From: Anthonomus grandis grandis
Lineage: Eukaryota; Arthropoda; Insecta; Coleoptera; Curculionidae
Length of the DNA: 64,000 bases
NCBI RefSeq assembly: GCF_022605725.1
Contig: NC_065546.1
Coordinates: 19,030,227 to 19,094,226, forward strand
Direction: 5' to 3'
Position numbers and translations under genes: made by a program. This document shows positions 1 through 12,545 of this stretch, piece by piece (position 1 is the first letter of the stretch; every line of letters starts with the position of its first letter). The notes under the pieces are model-generated. The model had not been told where the DNA came from. It made no database searches and worked only from the letters and a program-made list of their open reading frames with translations.

Positions 1-61
1 GCAACTTTATAGGAACTACATAAAATCAGCATACATACGTACTACAACTGAAACCAAAAAT

Positions 62-2118
62 TTAATCTTCTGATTCGTTCGAACCATGTTGTAAATTTTT
101 ATAAAAATCGTGAAATCTGGTAGGTACCCATTGAAGCAGTTTCTGGAGGTGAGTGTATTTTTTGGTCGATATTGGCTTGGATCCAGTTCTTATTGCTGAA
201 ATACCTCCTGCATCTGCAATGGTATTTAACCGTCTGGTTTTTCTGTTTAAATCAACGTTCAAGAAATTTTCTTCGTCAAAATTGGTTTTGTAAAATAGTA
301 CACCAGGGCTATCTCTTCGAACCTGTAATTGGACTGAATTTGAAATAAAAAAATCCATTCCATTTTCAGATTTTTAGTTTGCAACATAAGGAGCTGCCCT
401 GCCCTCATAAAATTGTTTAAAATTTTTAAAATCGACTACTTCCATGTTAACAACATTTAACTTTTTCTTCAAGCCGCACAAGCGAACCATTTGCTGCCAG
501 TCCCAGGGAGTCATTATTTCAAACTGTGTTTTTTTTCTCTCTCTTTCAATCAACGCATGGTCTCCATCTGCTTCGAGATGGGTGTGACCTCTTGCAAGAT
601 ATTTGTGGTTAATTATTTTAATATTGGGCTTGAGATGTAGTATCCAAAAATAGGTCATAACCATGATTAAGTTACGATTCTGACTAGGGCAATTATCAGA
701 CCATATTGTGACTTCTTGGGTCTGGTCAGTTATATTTTCGATAGCTCATTGCCACCTCTTCCGGATATACTTTCGTCCCACATTAGACAAAATGCATTTT
801 CAGCAGCTGAGTCATGAATTATTAAATTGTACGTCCCTAACTTTAACGAGTAAAAACTTTGGCTATTATGTAGGTCCGGAGTTGGAAGGCACTTTTGGAG
901 ATCGATCATCACAACCTTTTCAGTATTATTTTCCCTAGCTCTTATTTTATCAGTCTTCTTAAGGCTATATCTATTGCCAGAATCTTTTAAATGGTCTTTA
1001 TATTTGGTTTGAATTATTTGCCTTTGTTCTGCACTTGCCTCTTGCAGTTGTAATTTAAATCTGTCGCAAATATCACATGTGTCAGGACTCTTAAAAGCAT
1101 AATTAAATTCATAGTTAAATATTTCGGCGTAAAGCCATTCTTTTGCTATATTATCTATTTTCAGATTTTTGCAGTCTTGGTAAAGAGCATACATTCGTGA
1201 TATATTTAGGTGATTGCCCAAGTATTGTTTTTTCTCGACTATAATGTGACTCATGAACAGGAAATTTCGAGATATGATCTCTTACACTATTTCGCTTCCG
1301 GTATTTTGTTTACGGGGGTGTGCTTACCCCTTTTGTCTGGTGTGAGTATTCCGCCTTCTTTATTTTTTGCAGACAACTACTTTTGAACCGTTCACTTCAA
1401 AATGATATTTGTTCATGTGCTTTCTTTGACCGCTTCTCTGTCCTGTCCTTTCCCGCACTCTTTGTATTGGTACTTGTTCAACATGCGACGCAATGAACTG
1501 TCTTCTGGTTTCAAAATTCCTTTTAGAATTCCAAAACTCGGTATGGATATTCTGTCTTTTTTGTTCAGAAATTTTTGTCTTGCATTTCAGCTTACAACTA
1601 TAACTGCATGAAAGTTTTATTGCCTTCCCCTTAACAAGTCTGTTGCTTTCTGTAACATATTCAAGTCCAGCATGCTTTGCAGTTTTCTTTGTATTTTTCT
1701 TCCACAGCTCGGGGTTACTACGCCTCTTTCTTCCCTTTCGTCGATTGCCCGCTTCCTCCCCACTAGAATCAGATTTACTTTCAGACTCATCATTTTCATT
1801 CACTGCCCTCTCGTATATGGGATCAGCTACATCATCATCACTGTCAAAATCCATTAAGGTTTGGTCGTTTTCGGAAATGTCGCGTGAAGATCCTTGGAAG
1901 GGATGGTCAGCAGTAATATGTGAGTTTTCTCCTAATGTAGACAAAACCTCATTAGGATCATTTTTTGAAGTATGATTATTTATTTCTTTTCTATTGCCAA
2001 TACCATCATTTAAAATTTCCTCGGATACGTCTGGGGATTCACAAAAAATTTGTCGAACAGTTGTAGAAGGCAACTTTTTAGAAACTTGACGAATTGGCGA
2101 AAGTTCCTCAGACATCAA
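62..2118 (-). pseudogene. DDE-like transposon protein, unnamed insect family (copy A)
   Basis: Read 2118 to 62. The N-terminal 252 codons (2118-1360) are acidic, then basic, with a cysteine cluster (CSYSCKLKCKTKIS) and an FW...RRQFIASHV block, ending VVVCKK. The next block (about 1290-730) contains FPVHESHY, then CDICDRF, then GTYNLIIHD and GRGGNEL. The last block (from about 708) has WSDNCPSQNRN, GHTHLEADGDH and a C-terminal YTHLQKLLQWVP. The ordered acidic residues in the WSDNC and GHT-E-D-H blocks look like a DDE-type transposase core. Breaks: an extra A near 1225 shifts frame after SREK, one base is missing near 730, and an in-frame TAA lies at 374-376. I cannot assign a superfamily; I infer a dead DNA transposon rather than a host gene. 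Confidence 0.6.
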
Positions 2119-5100
2119 TCTTATAGAAGTTTGAACGGGGTTGGAACAAAAATTATTCTCGGGAAGATGGATTGATTTTCACTCGTTGAATGATTGAATG
2201 AGTTTAACGTAGTTCCTAGATCTTGGCTATTTTGGTTGTCCAAAGCTAAAACTAAAAGGAATTATTGAAGATATTTTAGAAATGATTTCTCCATTTTGTA
2301 TAACTAATACCATCGTTTAAAGTTATCTCGGATTCTTCTGAGGATTAAAAAAAAAAATTGAATTTTTTTAGAAAGCAACTTTTCAGGTACTTGACGCATT
2401 GTGGGAATCTCTTCAATCAGGCGTCAATGTCATAGAAGGTTCAACAGGATTGAAACGAAAATGATCCCCAGAGGTTTTTTGATTTTTACTAGCTGATTTA
2501 AAAAACGTAGTTTATGGCTATTTGGGGGTTCTAATGCTAAAACAAAAAGGAATCATTGTAAATATGTTAAAAATGGTATAATTGTGGAACGATAACTCGT
2601 ATAAATGACTATCAATACGTCTATTTATAATTTTAATTTGCTAACAATTTTTATTCAAGAAAACAAAATACATAAAATTCCTTAACTTAAAAAATGCCAA
2701 GTCGCTTCTTTAGGTAGTATTTAAATATGCTAAGTCCACCCTAACGTATTAAAATGATAAGAATATACCCCTAATAAAGAAAAAAAATTAAAAACTGGAG
2801 TTCTAAAATACTACTAAAGGAATATAGTTACTTACTGTTTTCTCTTTCCAGTTATTGGGTATTTTTTGCACTTGTAAATTCACTAAACTTTTCCTTATTA
2901 CCATCTAACAGTTCAAAGATTTTTTTGTTCTCTCCGACATTTTATAACATTTATATTTTTACAAAATTTGCGTTTGTTATAAGGCACCTTAACCGGCTGT
3001 AACGAGTGATCACACCAAACTATAATAATATTATTTGTGGTTATGAAAGCCGGTTATTTGACGGACTCGCGGACTTGTCATATGCGCAGCTGTAATCAAA
3101 TTTAAGGCAAACTAAGCTTACTGGACTTGGCTTATATATGCTCTTGATAAATGATGGACTTGACATTATTCTTCCTAGGCTAGGCTACTATCTTTTGAAC
3201 TAGCGTATATATTGAAGCGGAAATATTTGCAATGTATTTGGGACCGCAATATAGTGACATGGCATATTTAACTCATTGTTGCCAATTTTGGACTTGGCAT
3301 AGTTTGGCTCTGGGGTACAGATATATTACTAATATTGGCACATTTAAGTTTTTAGTTAAATAATAAATAGGATTATAGATGAGAGAGAAGAAACTGTTTA
3401 ATTCTAAACACACATGGTGATAATGCATCAGATTGCGGAACCTTCAGATCAAGTTTTAAAATGATCTTTTTTTGCTTTTTTGCGTTAGCAAAAAAACTGT
3501 GGTTTTACAATTTTAAAAAATATCAAAGTTTTCGTTTCTTCTTTGATGGTATATTCGACCTTTTCATTTAATATTTTAAAAACTCCTTGCAGCCTTAATG
3601 TTTTTTTCAATGGTTAGTGTTCTACAAGGAAATCTTGGACGAAAATGTGTAATTTGATCTTTTTTGTGGAAAATTAAGGTAACGAGATTCTCTACAATTC
3701 CAAAGTCAAAGTTACATGGTCCCAAAGTTATAAAAGAGTTAACATTACAAAATATGATATACCAAAAAGCTCTTTCACCAACCATCCAAATTCACCACAA
3801 ATGAGTAATTTAAATGTTATAAGAAAAAATACTACCAAAAACAAATTATTTTGAGGACTTTGACATCCTTAAGTTTATTCCCAATATTTCTAGAGCTTGA
3901 TACTTTACTAAGATAAATTAGCATCATTCACTTACATTATCTTGTTAAAATTTTTTTATGTCTCTAAATTTGTCGACAAATTTCTTTTGTTTTCTCATTT
4001 AGCTAATAATGACGGATAATATTGTCCAGTAAATCTTCTGTCCCTTTTCTAAGTCACCAATGAAGATAATTACAAGTCTTTTTGTATTCTCTGGAGCCCG
4101 AAAGTTCTGACTTCTGTTTCGTTTCGATAGTGCAATGGTCTATTTATGCTTCTAAGTAAATAAATCTGCAAAGAAAAAGTTCTGGGTTTCAAACGCATAC
4201 AGTCCCAGTAAGTCGTAGAATAGACCACACGGTTGCGTTTGTTTTTAGCAGAGAGAACACGCGGCACCCATCACGCGGATATTTTTTCCATTCCCAATGT
4301 AACACTTTAGTGAGGGTACCTTTTTAAGCTCCCTGTAGCCTCAACTATTTCGCGCGATTTTAACCTTCGTTCACTTAATACCAATCGTGCATTTTTTAAT
4401 GTAAATAGACAACTTTTGGGGCATCTACTTCTACCGGACATCCTGAACGATGTTCATCTGCTGTTGATGTACAACCACGTTTACATTATTCAGTTACCGA
4501 TTTATAAACTGTTACAATACAGTGCTCGATATACGATGAACTGCGAATACAACTTTGAAATACTACTTATAAACTGAAATAAGACTTTTTCAGATACTTT
4601 CAATATCCCTGTATAAATGACCCCTAAAAACCCTTATTTTAGTTTGATATCCATAATAAAGATTGAAAAAACCTGTTCTCATTTGATCTCTTCAAACAAA
4701 AATATGTGAAGTAATTGACGTTAAGATTTAATTAAGTTTTTCAGACAAAAGTAGATATGATGGGGAAATAAATGCAAAAATTTATCATAAATTTTAAAAT
4801 AAAATGAAAAAGTTACACATTGTTCCTCAAATTGTCAATTTACAGATTGGTCTAACCCAATGGCTCTGCTAAAAAAAAGGGCAACAAAAGAATCTTTCTT
4901 CTCCACTGAATAAAAAAGATTTAAAAAACATTTACAGATTTAGGCTTATTTATTTGAAATAGATACATAATATTATTAATAAAAACAATTTCTATGTCCA
5001 ACTTAATCTACCAATTAAACTCATTCCTTTGTCGAACTTGGTACTGCATAGAAGAATTCCAATTGGTGCTCTTCTCCAAAAAAATATGGTACAGAACGTT

Positions 5101-7444
5101 AGGTTATGAAAAGTAGGAGAAATCTAGACATAATTGGTGAGTGAAAGGATTATTGTTATGAAAATTTGATGAACTATTTGCCTTATGTACTATTCTTATA
5201 TATTTCAATTGTAGTGTCCAGTTAATTTGAGTCGAGTAAAAATTAGATATTCTTTTTGTTTGTTGTGATAACTTCTTAATTAAGCTTTTCACATAATATA
5301 AAATATGGATCCAAACAATAACTGATATTAAATTTAGGGTTACCTATTAAAACTGAACTTAACGGTCAATAAGTAAAATAACTTGATATAATAAATATGA
5401 CTGCGTATTTTGCACAAAATGTGAAAACCCCTGCTTGTTTTTTTGAGGAAAAAATCAAAATAATATTTTTGTTACGCAAGTTAGTACTTTTGTACAGGTG
5501 GTGTAAATAGACAGGTTGTTAAATAAAGTAGGAAATTTTTTGTATTTATTAATGGTGTTAAATTTTACAATAAGGCAGATAAGTTATGAAAAAAATATTC
5601 TGACTTTTAGTTTGTGGTATTATATTATGGTCTTGAAATGAATAAATTTTGCAATAAAGTCGATGATAGGGTTGCTACGAAAATTTAAAACAATCGCTAT
5701 ATTAGACAAATCTAAGTATCTGGTAAAGGTCATAACAGAAACAATTAGTAAAAAAGTAATTGTCATATCTGGTATTTAATTATGGAACGTATTTGTTTTA
5801 AATATTAAAATTTTATTATTTGTTTTATTTTCTTAGGAAGATCAAAATTAATGAAAGTAAAAGAAAGAAGAAATATGACAGTTCCATGATTGATCTTTTA
5901 GAGATGACATTGAAAATATATTTTGTTATTAGACTAGAAAGTACTATAGAAAGTTACAAAAAAAAATTTAATGCATTGAACCGGTGTTCAGACGCGTAGG
6001 CACATTGCGGGTATAAAAAAGGTTTATTTCATAAGAAAAAAAGAGACTTAACTAGGTTTAAAAATATACACACTAGGGAGTTATCATTAATTTATATAAA
6101 TGATTTAAACTTTATTTTACCTCAAACATTTTTTTTTTAATAGAAATTAATGTGGTTAGTTTTTCCCTTTACCGGACGCAACTTCCCCCGTTTTCAGATA
6201 GTTTTTCATGTTTATTATGTTGATCTGAAATAGGCTTACAAATTTTGATTTTTATCTTTTAAAAAAAAAACTTGAGGTTTAGTAAAAAATGATTTGGCTC
6301 TACCAAAAGTTATTTATTATTTGTATATTTTTCAATACAGATAAAATTATTTTAAAACATAAGACGTATATAAAAAAATAATAATTTTACATTCAAAATA
6401 AAAGAAATGTGACAGACTTGCAAAATTGTAAAACTGCAAGTTTTGACAAGTGCAAAATTTGAAAAACTTGTAAGTTAAAAGACTAGGAAAATTATTTGGT
6501 ACACAAATGATATCAGTAGTCTTTTTGGGCAGCGTCCTCATACGCAATGTCAAGAAATTCGGTACATTTCAAATGATACTATCGGGTGCATTAATCACAC
6601 CCAATATTTTAGCGTCGTCTTCCTAAAATCTCTCTGCATAAGAAGCAAAAAATTGATTTGTGTGAGATTAATCCTTTACTAGTTGGTGTTTCATTATTTG
6701 TTTTCTTTAAATTCTCTTATTTTTTTAAACTGGCCTCTTTTCTATTTATCATTTTTATCTTTATAATATTTTCTTCATGTCTCAGAGAATATGGTACTTG
6801 GAAGGGTTGCTTTTTGGATAGGTATGTTTATCAAGGCACTTATTTCTGAAGTAGGAAGTTTCTTCAAGTTTGACGAATTATTATTGCCAGTAATTTCAAC
6901 GATTCTTTATGGCTTTCAGAGGTATTGTTTATGTTGGTGTCTTTTTTTTTTTTTTTAGAAATTCAACAATTTTCTTGTTTTTATTTATGATAGTCCCTTT
7001 ATTGCTGATATAGGACTACTGATTATAAAACGGACTTCATTGGTGTCTTTATTAGAATTTTCAATAGTTAGTAATATCCGTGATACTATCTTTATTGGTA
7101 TTATTGATGTTCTTATTGGGACTTTTAGGATTTCGTCGATATATCGATATATGGATATATATCAATATACAGGGTCTTTCACAACTATGGAATCAAACTT
7201 CTAGGGATTTATCAGTGCAAACAATTTGAATATAGCGACCCATTCCCGGAAAAGTGTCACTATGGCACTACGACTCTAAGACGCGTTAAAATTTAGAAAA
7301 ACGATGAATTGCATAATAGGATTTAATTCCTTTAATGTTTGCCTTTTGTACATGATATTACAACAATTGTTCAAAATTTTTACCTTTAAGCTTACCTTTA
7401 ACCTGAATTCACTGATTTAAACAACCCATATTATTTCGGCAAAC
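2119..7444. other. AT-rich stretch, nothing recognised
   Basis: Only short, low-complexity open frames occur here and none has a recognisable domain or splice-joined partner. A compact run of ATATCGATAT-type repeats lies at about 7140-7165. This is probably intergenic DNA with eroded repeats. Confidence 0.5.
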
Positions 7445-7870
7445 TTAGCTAAAAATTTGATAGTCTTCATGAATGATTTCAAATGCTGCTATAATTCGTC
7501 CAAATAGGTCTTGTTCTATTTCTGGAGTTTTGTAGACCAAAGAGTTTACATGTCCCCACAGAAAAAAATCTAGCGACATTAAATCGGATGACCTAGGAAG
7601 CCAAGAAACTAGCTCCACGTCTGCTAATCCAACGATGCCCAAACCAAATCCTGAGCCAAAATCTCACGTCAGCCGGCGCTTCATCATGCTGAAACCACAT
7701 TTGCTGTCGAACATTTATTGGAACATTTTCAATAAGTTCTGAAAGAAGTTCCAAGAAACGCCGATAAACAGGTCCTGTTAACCGTTCCGGTAGAAGGTAT
7801 GGCCCAATAAAATAATCATCAACAATGCCTGCCCATAAGCCACAGCGTAAAAAAATTGGTTGTGCAACGA
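7445..7870 (-). pseudogene. IS630/Tc1-mariner-type transposase fragment (DDE_3 family)
   Basis: The minus strand reads, across frames, a YFIGPYLLPERLTGPVYRRF-like block (about 7830-7770), a FQHDEAPADV-like block, then SWLPRSSDLMSLDFFLWGHV near the end. The FQxDxAP...RW...W.PRSPDL.LDFFLWG pattern is the C-terminal catalytic half of IS630-type transposases common in insect genomes. The N-terminal half is absent and frames change at least twice, so this is a dead fragment. The last open part is 7642-7445. Confidence 0.7.
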
Positions 7871-8228
7871 TTTAATGAAGAAGACATTGACAAAATTAAA
7901 CTCTAAGATAGATGATAATCGGCTGCAGTCAATCCTTGAACTTTCTGGAAGTGGTAAGGATAAAGTTGTTGGTCGATATGGAATGCAGCTACAAAAAACA
8001 ATCTGTGTTATCTTTTTAAAGATAACAACACACAAGCGCCGGGAAATTGTTTAAAATCATCAGACATTGACATTCACATTTTGAACATTGTGATGATATC
8101 ATGTACAAAAATTAAATGCATTAAATTCTATTTAGACGTACTGAGACTTTTCCAGACATGGGTTTTTTCTCACTAGCGGCAAAGCAGATTAAAACCGTTA
8201 AATTTTATTTTTCGCTGCCGTTTTTAAT

Positions 8229-8830
8229 TTAATAGAAGTTCTTCGATCCCTTGGGCCCCAAAATTTTACCGGATTTTGGAAAAAGACAGAATTCCGATTC
8301 ATCTGTATTGAAAATCCTATTCTCATTTAACATAATATCCAGAAGATTATTGACTTCTTGGTAATATCTTTGCTTTCGAAGCCATAACCTAATGCTTTCT
8401 TCAGTCACAACTGCTCGTGCTTTCAAACTTTCAATCTGAAGATATTTCTGGGTGCCTTTTCAGAAAATTCTGATACCATTTCTCAGCCGGTCTTCCATTT
8501 TTCAATAGGTGTTCTATTTTTGCATCTTTTAATATTTTTGTTTCTAATTAATCTAAGGTAATTTTTTTATATAGGGGCTCCACTTTTGGCATGAGCCATT
8601 TGACATTTTCTGCTCTGTAAATTTTCCTTGAACCTTGTTGTGGAGAGTGCTTTTGAAATACTGTACAATACAGCAGCTGCTCTTACACAGACATTATCTT
8701 CCTTTACAGCAATTATTAGGTATAGATTGCCCAGCAGCATCTCGGTAATATTTAAATAAATTTCTTTTTTGACCTTTATATTTTTTATTCCGGCAAAGAA
8801 TCAAGCTTTGCACGCCAGTTCATGTTTCTT
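8229..8830 (-). pseudogene. Pogo/Tigger-like transposase fragment
   Basis: The minus strand shows FNTDESEFCLFPKSGKILGP (about 8315-8240), matching the first catalytic aspartate block of pogo/jerky-type DDE_1 transposases (FNxDETGF...P..GKVLG.KG). Upstream blocks resemble the CENP-B/HTH linker region (RKIYRAENVKWLMPKVEP; IEHLLKNGRPAEKW; ESIRLWL). Several stops and frame changes break it and the distal catalytic half is missing. It is distinct from the plus-strand pogo-like copy at 36.7-38.0 kb. Confidence 0.6.
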
Positions 8831-8857
8831 GGTTTCTCTAAGAGACCAAACGAAAAC

Positions 8858-9100
8858 AAAAACAAAGGTAAGGACACAAAGTCACGGTCTCATCCAATCT
8901 ATATAATTTCTTTAAAAAAGCTTAAAAGCTACACGTGTTTCACTCCTGTCGGGAGTTGATTACAACAGGAGTTGTAATGTGATCTGTGTAGGTCTAGGCC
9001 TGATGATGCTCCGACAGGAGCGAAACACGTGTAGCTTTTAAGCTTTTTTAAAGAAATTATATAGATTGGATGAGACCGTGACTTTGTGTCCTTACCTTTG

Positions 9101-9105
<5 letters not shown>
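8858..9105. repeat. Inverted repeat, 94-bp arms, 60-bp spacer
   Basis: Arm 8858-8951 is the reverse complement of 9012-9105 with at least one mismatch in the inner part. The outer ends read AAAAACAAAGGTAAGGACAC and its complement. The right arm runs into a (TTA)n tract. The spacer plus the inner right arm contains a hammerhead-like motif, listed separately. Head-to-head copies of a retroelement end of this kind are known for Penelope-like elements; the assignment here is inference, helped by a Penelope-like RT fragment at 50.3-50.6 kb. Confidence 0.85.
8996..9040 (+). ncRNA. Hammerhead-ribozyme-like motif (candidate)
   Basis: In order: AGGC (strand 1 of stem I, 8996-8999), CTGATGA (9000-9006), stem II GCTCC (9008-9012), GACA loop, GGAGC (9017-9021), GAAA (9022-9025), a minimal stem III (AC...GT) with an ACGT loop, GTA as predicted cleavage triplet (9031-9033), then GCTT pairing back to AGGC. 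The CUGANGA and GAAA boxes are correctly spaced. Odd points: an extra T at 9007 between CTGATGA and stem II in place of the usual G-C closing pair, and a short stem I (4 bp including one G-U). This fits the small type I hammerheads reported in Penelope-like and related retroelements, possibly decayed. Confidence 0.45.
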
Positions 9106-9134
<29 letters not shown>

Positions 9135-9135
9135 A
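9103..9135 (+). repeat. (TTA)n microsatellite
   Basis: About ten TTA units directly follow the right arm of the 8858-9105 inverted repeat. Such a tail at the end of a LINE or Penelope-like copy is a typical 3' terminus. Confidence 0.9.
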
Positions 9136-9798
9136 ACAAATTTACTGGTTTTCGGACGCTCCGAAAAGAAATTTTACCGGTTAGCCAGACAGCAAATTTT
9201 TAATTGAAAATGGGAAAAAAGTTAAGCTTTTAGGATCTTTTACTTTTTTTTAGTATGCAATGAAGCTAAAATAATAGACAAATTCTTATTCTACATCAAT
9301 ACTCACTAAATTGTAAGCAGTAGACCACTTTAATTTAAACTAAAAACATTCAAAAAAAGGTGCAACGTAAAGGGTTGATAATCAACTAGTTCTGTCAAGT
9401 TTGTTGTCTGCCGCCAGGTGGCGCTGACTTTTAATATAGGAAGAGTTACTGGGGCAAACCTCGTTACAAGCTATTTGACTATTTTCGATCCCGATTTTCT
9501 TGATTTTGATTTTTTACGACGACGGTTTTTAATCAAAATGTCCGAAAATTGGTACTGTCCGGCTAAAAGGCTCATTCACCCTATGTGCATAACATGTTAT
9601 ATAAGCTACAGATTTACTTAAACCCAAAATCAACATTAAATTACTTAGAATATTAAATATTTCTGCAATCAAACTTACAAACTGTTTAGATTCTTATAAT
9701 TTTTTCTTTCCAAGGACTAGCCAAACACACAAACACAGCCTTGGAAAAAAATTATTTTTATTAATAGACGTTTAAAAATGCCACATTGATCAAAAAAC
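9136..9798. other. Nothing recognised
   Basis: One 67-codon plus-strand open frame (9418-9621) lacks any recognisable domain. No repeat ends were identified. Confidence 0.4.
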
Positions 9799-9960
9799 TT
9801 AAAAATATAAATTCGAGGCTGCACGTTGCCGAATAGAATAGTTTTTGGCGATCTGATATTCGTTCGGCCGCTTTGGACTTCCCCGGTCCTCGTATTGATT
9901 TTGCGACGGTACCGCTACTTTTAATTTTTGAGTCCTTTCACTTACCGAAATTCTAGCATC
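9799..9960 (-). CDS. Candidate terminal exon of an unrecognised host gene
   Basis: On the minus strand a good acceptor (TATATTTTAG) at 9961-9970 precedes 53 open codons ending at TAA 9801-9799. The peptide starts DARISVSERTQKLK and ends NYSIRQRAASNLYF. It is more GC-rich than its surroundings and of mixed, protein-like composition, which is why I list it. A strong internal donor (CGGTAAGTG) lies 15 nt into the exon, so part could be alternatively a micro-exon. No upstream partner was confirmed: the open frame at 10319-10092 has only phase-incompatible donors. I do not recognise the product. Confidence 0.3.
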   Translation of the reverse strand, partial: DARISVSERTQKLKVAVPSQNQYEDRGSPKRPNEYQIAKNYSIRQRAASNLYF

Positions 9961-9970
9961 CTAAAATATA

Positions 9971-12326
9971 TTAAAGTCATATATTACGCTCTTCACATGG
10001 TGAAATTTTTTTAACACATATTTAAAAAAATTTTATTGGGAGGTCTCTTAAAATATCTTGTTAGCCTCTTTGGTCAAATAAACATAATGTTTTAAAGAAT
10101 AAAATTATTCCTCATGGACACATAAACACAAATTTCAACATTTAACTTCCTGTTTCCACTTTTTTTGTCTGGACCTGAGCCTGGATATAGTAAGGAAGGC
10201 CTGTCGACAGTAGTACCTCTAATACTGTTTTCAATTTCATGAATTTTTAATAAAAAATAATTTAAAGAAATGTTCTTATGAAACCTACAAAATTTTAGAA
10301 ATGATTTGTACTGCTCCAATGCAACTTGTGAGCTTGAAAGATATTTTTTAAACCAGAGGAACCTTGAAGAATATCCTGTTCTTCAAAGCCATGTTTTCTA
10401 AAATCTTAAAAGTTGCTTAAAATTCAGGATAATAGATTTCTTATTGTGGATAATAGATTCTATATGTGGTCCGTTCTAAATGAAAAGAGTTTTATATTAC
10501 AGGTGTGGAAAGTAAGTCGGTATATTTTCAGATAGTTTTCTTTCTTGGTAAAGGCTTTCTGGATAACCCATATTTTTATTCTGAATCTACAACAGCATCT
10601 CAAGTTGTCCCATATCTTGCTTTAATTTGTAATGTGTGAAAAAGTTACAAACGATATAATTAATTTTTCTTCATGTAGGATAAATCTCGTTCATCGTTCA
10701 AACTATGTATTTAAAGGTAATTGAAATATTAATCATTTGTCACTATTTTTTTGTTAAAATTCTTAGACAACCCCACAATAATTAAAAAGTTTTCTATATG
10801 ATGTTACTTTTACAATTGGTTTCTAAGCAATTATTTTATGTAACCCTATCAGACGACCAAATAATCGATTTTTTTAATTGTCCTGCCAATTTATTGATCT
10901 CTAGGTACGAAATATGTTACACAACATTTCTCAATAATAATAAGATGCATAGTTCTCGACCATATTGCTTTTTTAGGACAAAAAGAAACTTGTAAATATT
11001 ATTATGCTGAAAAATCAAGTGTTTTCTTTTTTTAACGCAAGGTGTAAATATTCGTCGAATTTTCTATATTTTGAAGAGTCATTTTCTTTATAAGAAAATG
11101 TTTTTATAGATATGGATATATGTTAATATTATGAAGGTAAAAAATCATGATGTAACGTGCATGCGAGGTTAAGTTTGTTGGTAGTGTAATTTTGTTTGTC
11201 GAGTGCCCTCAGGTGTTTCTCATTCTTTTTTGTATATTATTAATTAACTTAATTTTTTAATGCGGGTTTATTGAATCATTTTATATAATTGTATTAAACG
11301 CTTTTTTATTTATATCATATTATTGCACAAAAAGTTGGTTATTTACATTTTCAAACAAACGAGTCCCTCTCTGCACGTTATTAAGAAAAAAACGTGTAAA
11401 AAGATATTTTGTAAGTAGATGTAAAGTTTTGTTTTGTAATATGTACGATAGACGATAACTATATATAGTTTTTTGTTATAGATTTAATATTTAATATAAT
11501 AAAATACCCTTGAAAATTACTAGTTTTTTGTTCGACTGTATGTTACAGATACTGTTGTTAGCAAAATTTCAGATGTGCCCTTTCTTAAAATTCGTATAAG
11601 ATCATATTTAATTTACGAAATAATTGAATTTTTGTTTTATATTAAAAAATTAAGCCAAAAATGTTATTTTGGGGCGCATCCGTAATTTTGCTGATAACAT
11701 GATACCAATAATTTGTTCCGTTTTGTTCGGAGTATTTGTATTTATTTTGTAACCCTTGAAACGTTCCATATCTATTTTTATTAAATTGTTTTTATAAAAA
11801 AGGATATAGTGTCTTGTTTATTATTGTTCGGCCTGACATTTCGTATTTGAAATTACTTATACTCAACAAAATAAAAAAAAGTATTTTTGAATCTGTTGAA
11901 TCTTCTAATTTAGCCCACAAATTATACAGAGCAAGAAGTTCTATATTAACAAAACATACCTAAAATAGTTTACCATGAAACTGATATGTTGGTAATTTGA
12001 AACCTTTGCTTTTTTCTCGAAAAGTGCAGTTTATTATTATTAAGATCTTATTAATAATATATGTATACATATAAGAAACAAAATTGAAAGCCGCGGATTC
12101 TGATCGGGTAATTAATTAAGGTTAATCTTGATACAGATTTGTTCTGTCTATCTGGTCATCTTTGAGAATCAATTGATGAATCGATCAAATATTCATTCAT
12201 CATTTATACTGACTTTCAAAAACCTTTAAATCTGATAAACCATTATGCACTTTTGAAAAATTGAGTTAATTACTTCACTGACATACATGTTATAGGGTGG
12301 CATTTGTTGAGCACTGAAAGCTATAT
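9971..12326. other. AT-rich stretch, nothing recognised
   Basis: Short open frames only. A minus-strand stretch at about 10240-10140 (SIRGTTVDRPSLLYPGSG) looks mildly coding but has no domain and no in-phase partner. The rest is low-complexity A+T. Confidence 0.4.
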
Positions 12327-12545
12327 TAAAGCCATATTTTAGCGAGTAAGCGCCTTACTCCGTTTTCTTACAATATCTTAAGCGTTACGTCATCATCATT
12401 TTTGCGCTCGAATGACGTCATGTCTAACAGCTGTCAGAGTCTAAACATTTGCTAGGTTGATATGGGTATTAAATTCATTTTCAAAACAAATTTTATCTAT
12501 GAGAAAAAAATTAATATGAACTGAGACGAGACTGATACAAAACAT

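Noticed and set aside
1402..1975. Plus-strand frames opposite the first element
   Set aside because: Phe/Ser/Leu-rich shadows of the minus-strand coding remnant.
4070..4267. Possible small gene or tRNA-like segment
   Set aside because: GTTCTGGGTTTCAAACGC looks faintly like a T-arm but no acceptor or anticodon arms fold around it, and the 65-codon frame has no domain.
10092..10319. Open frame as the penultimate exon for 9799-9960
   Set aside because: Possible donors are phase-incompatible: joining gives an immediate stop.
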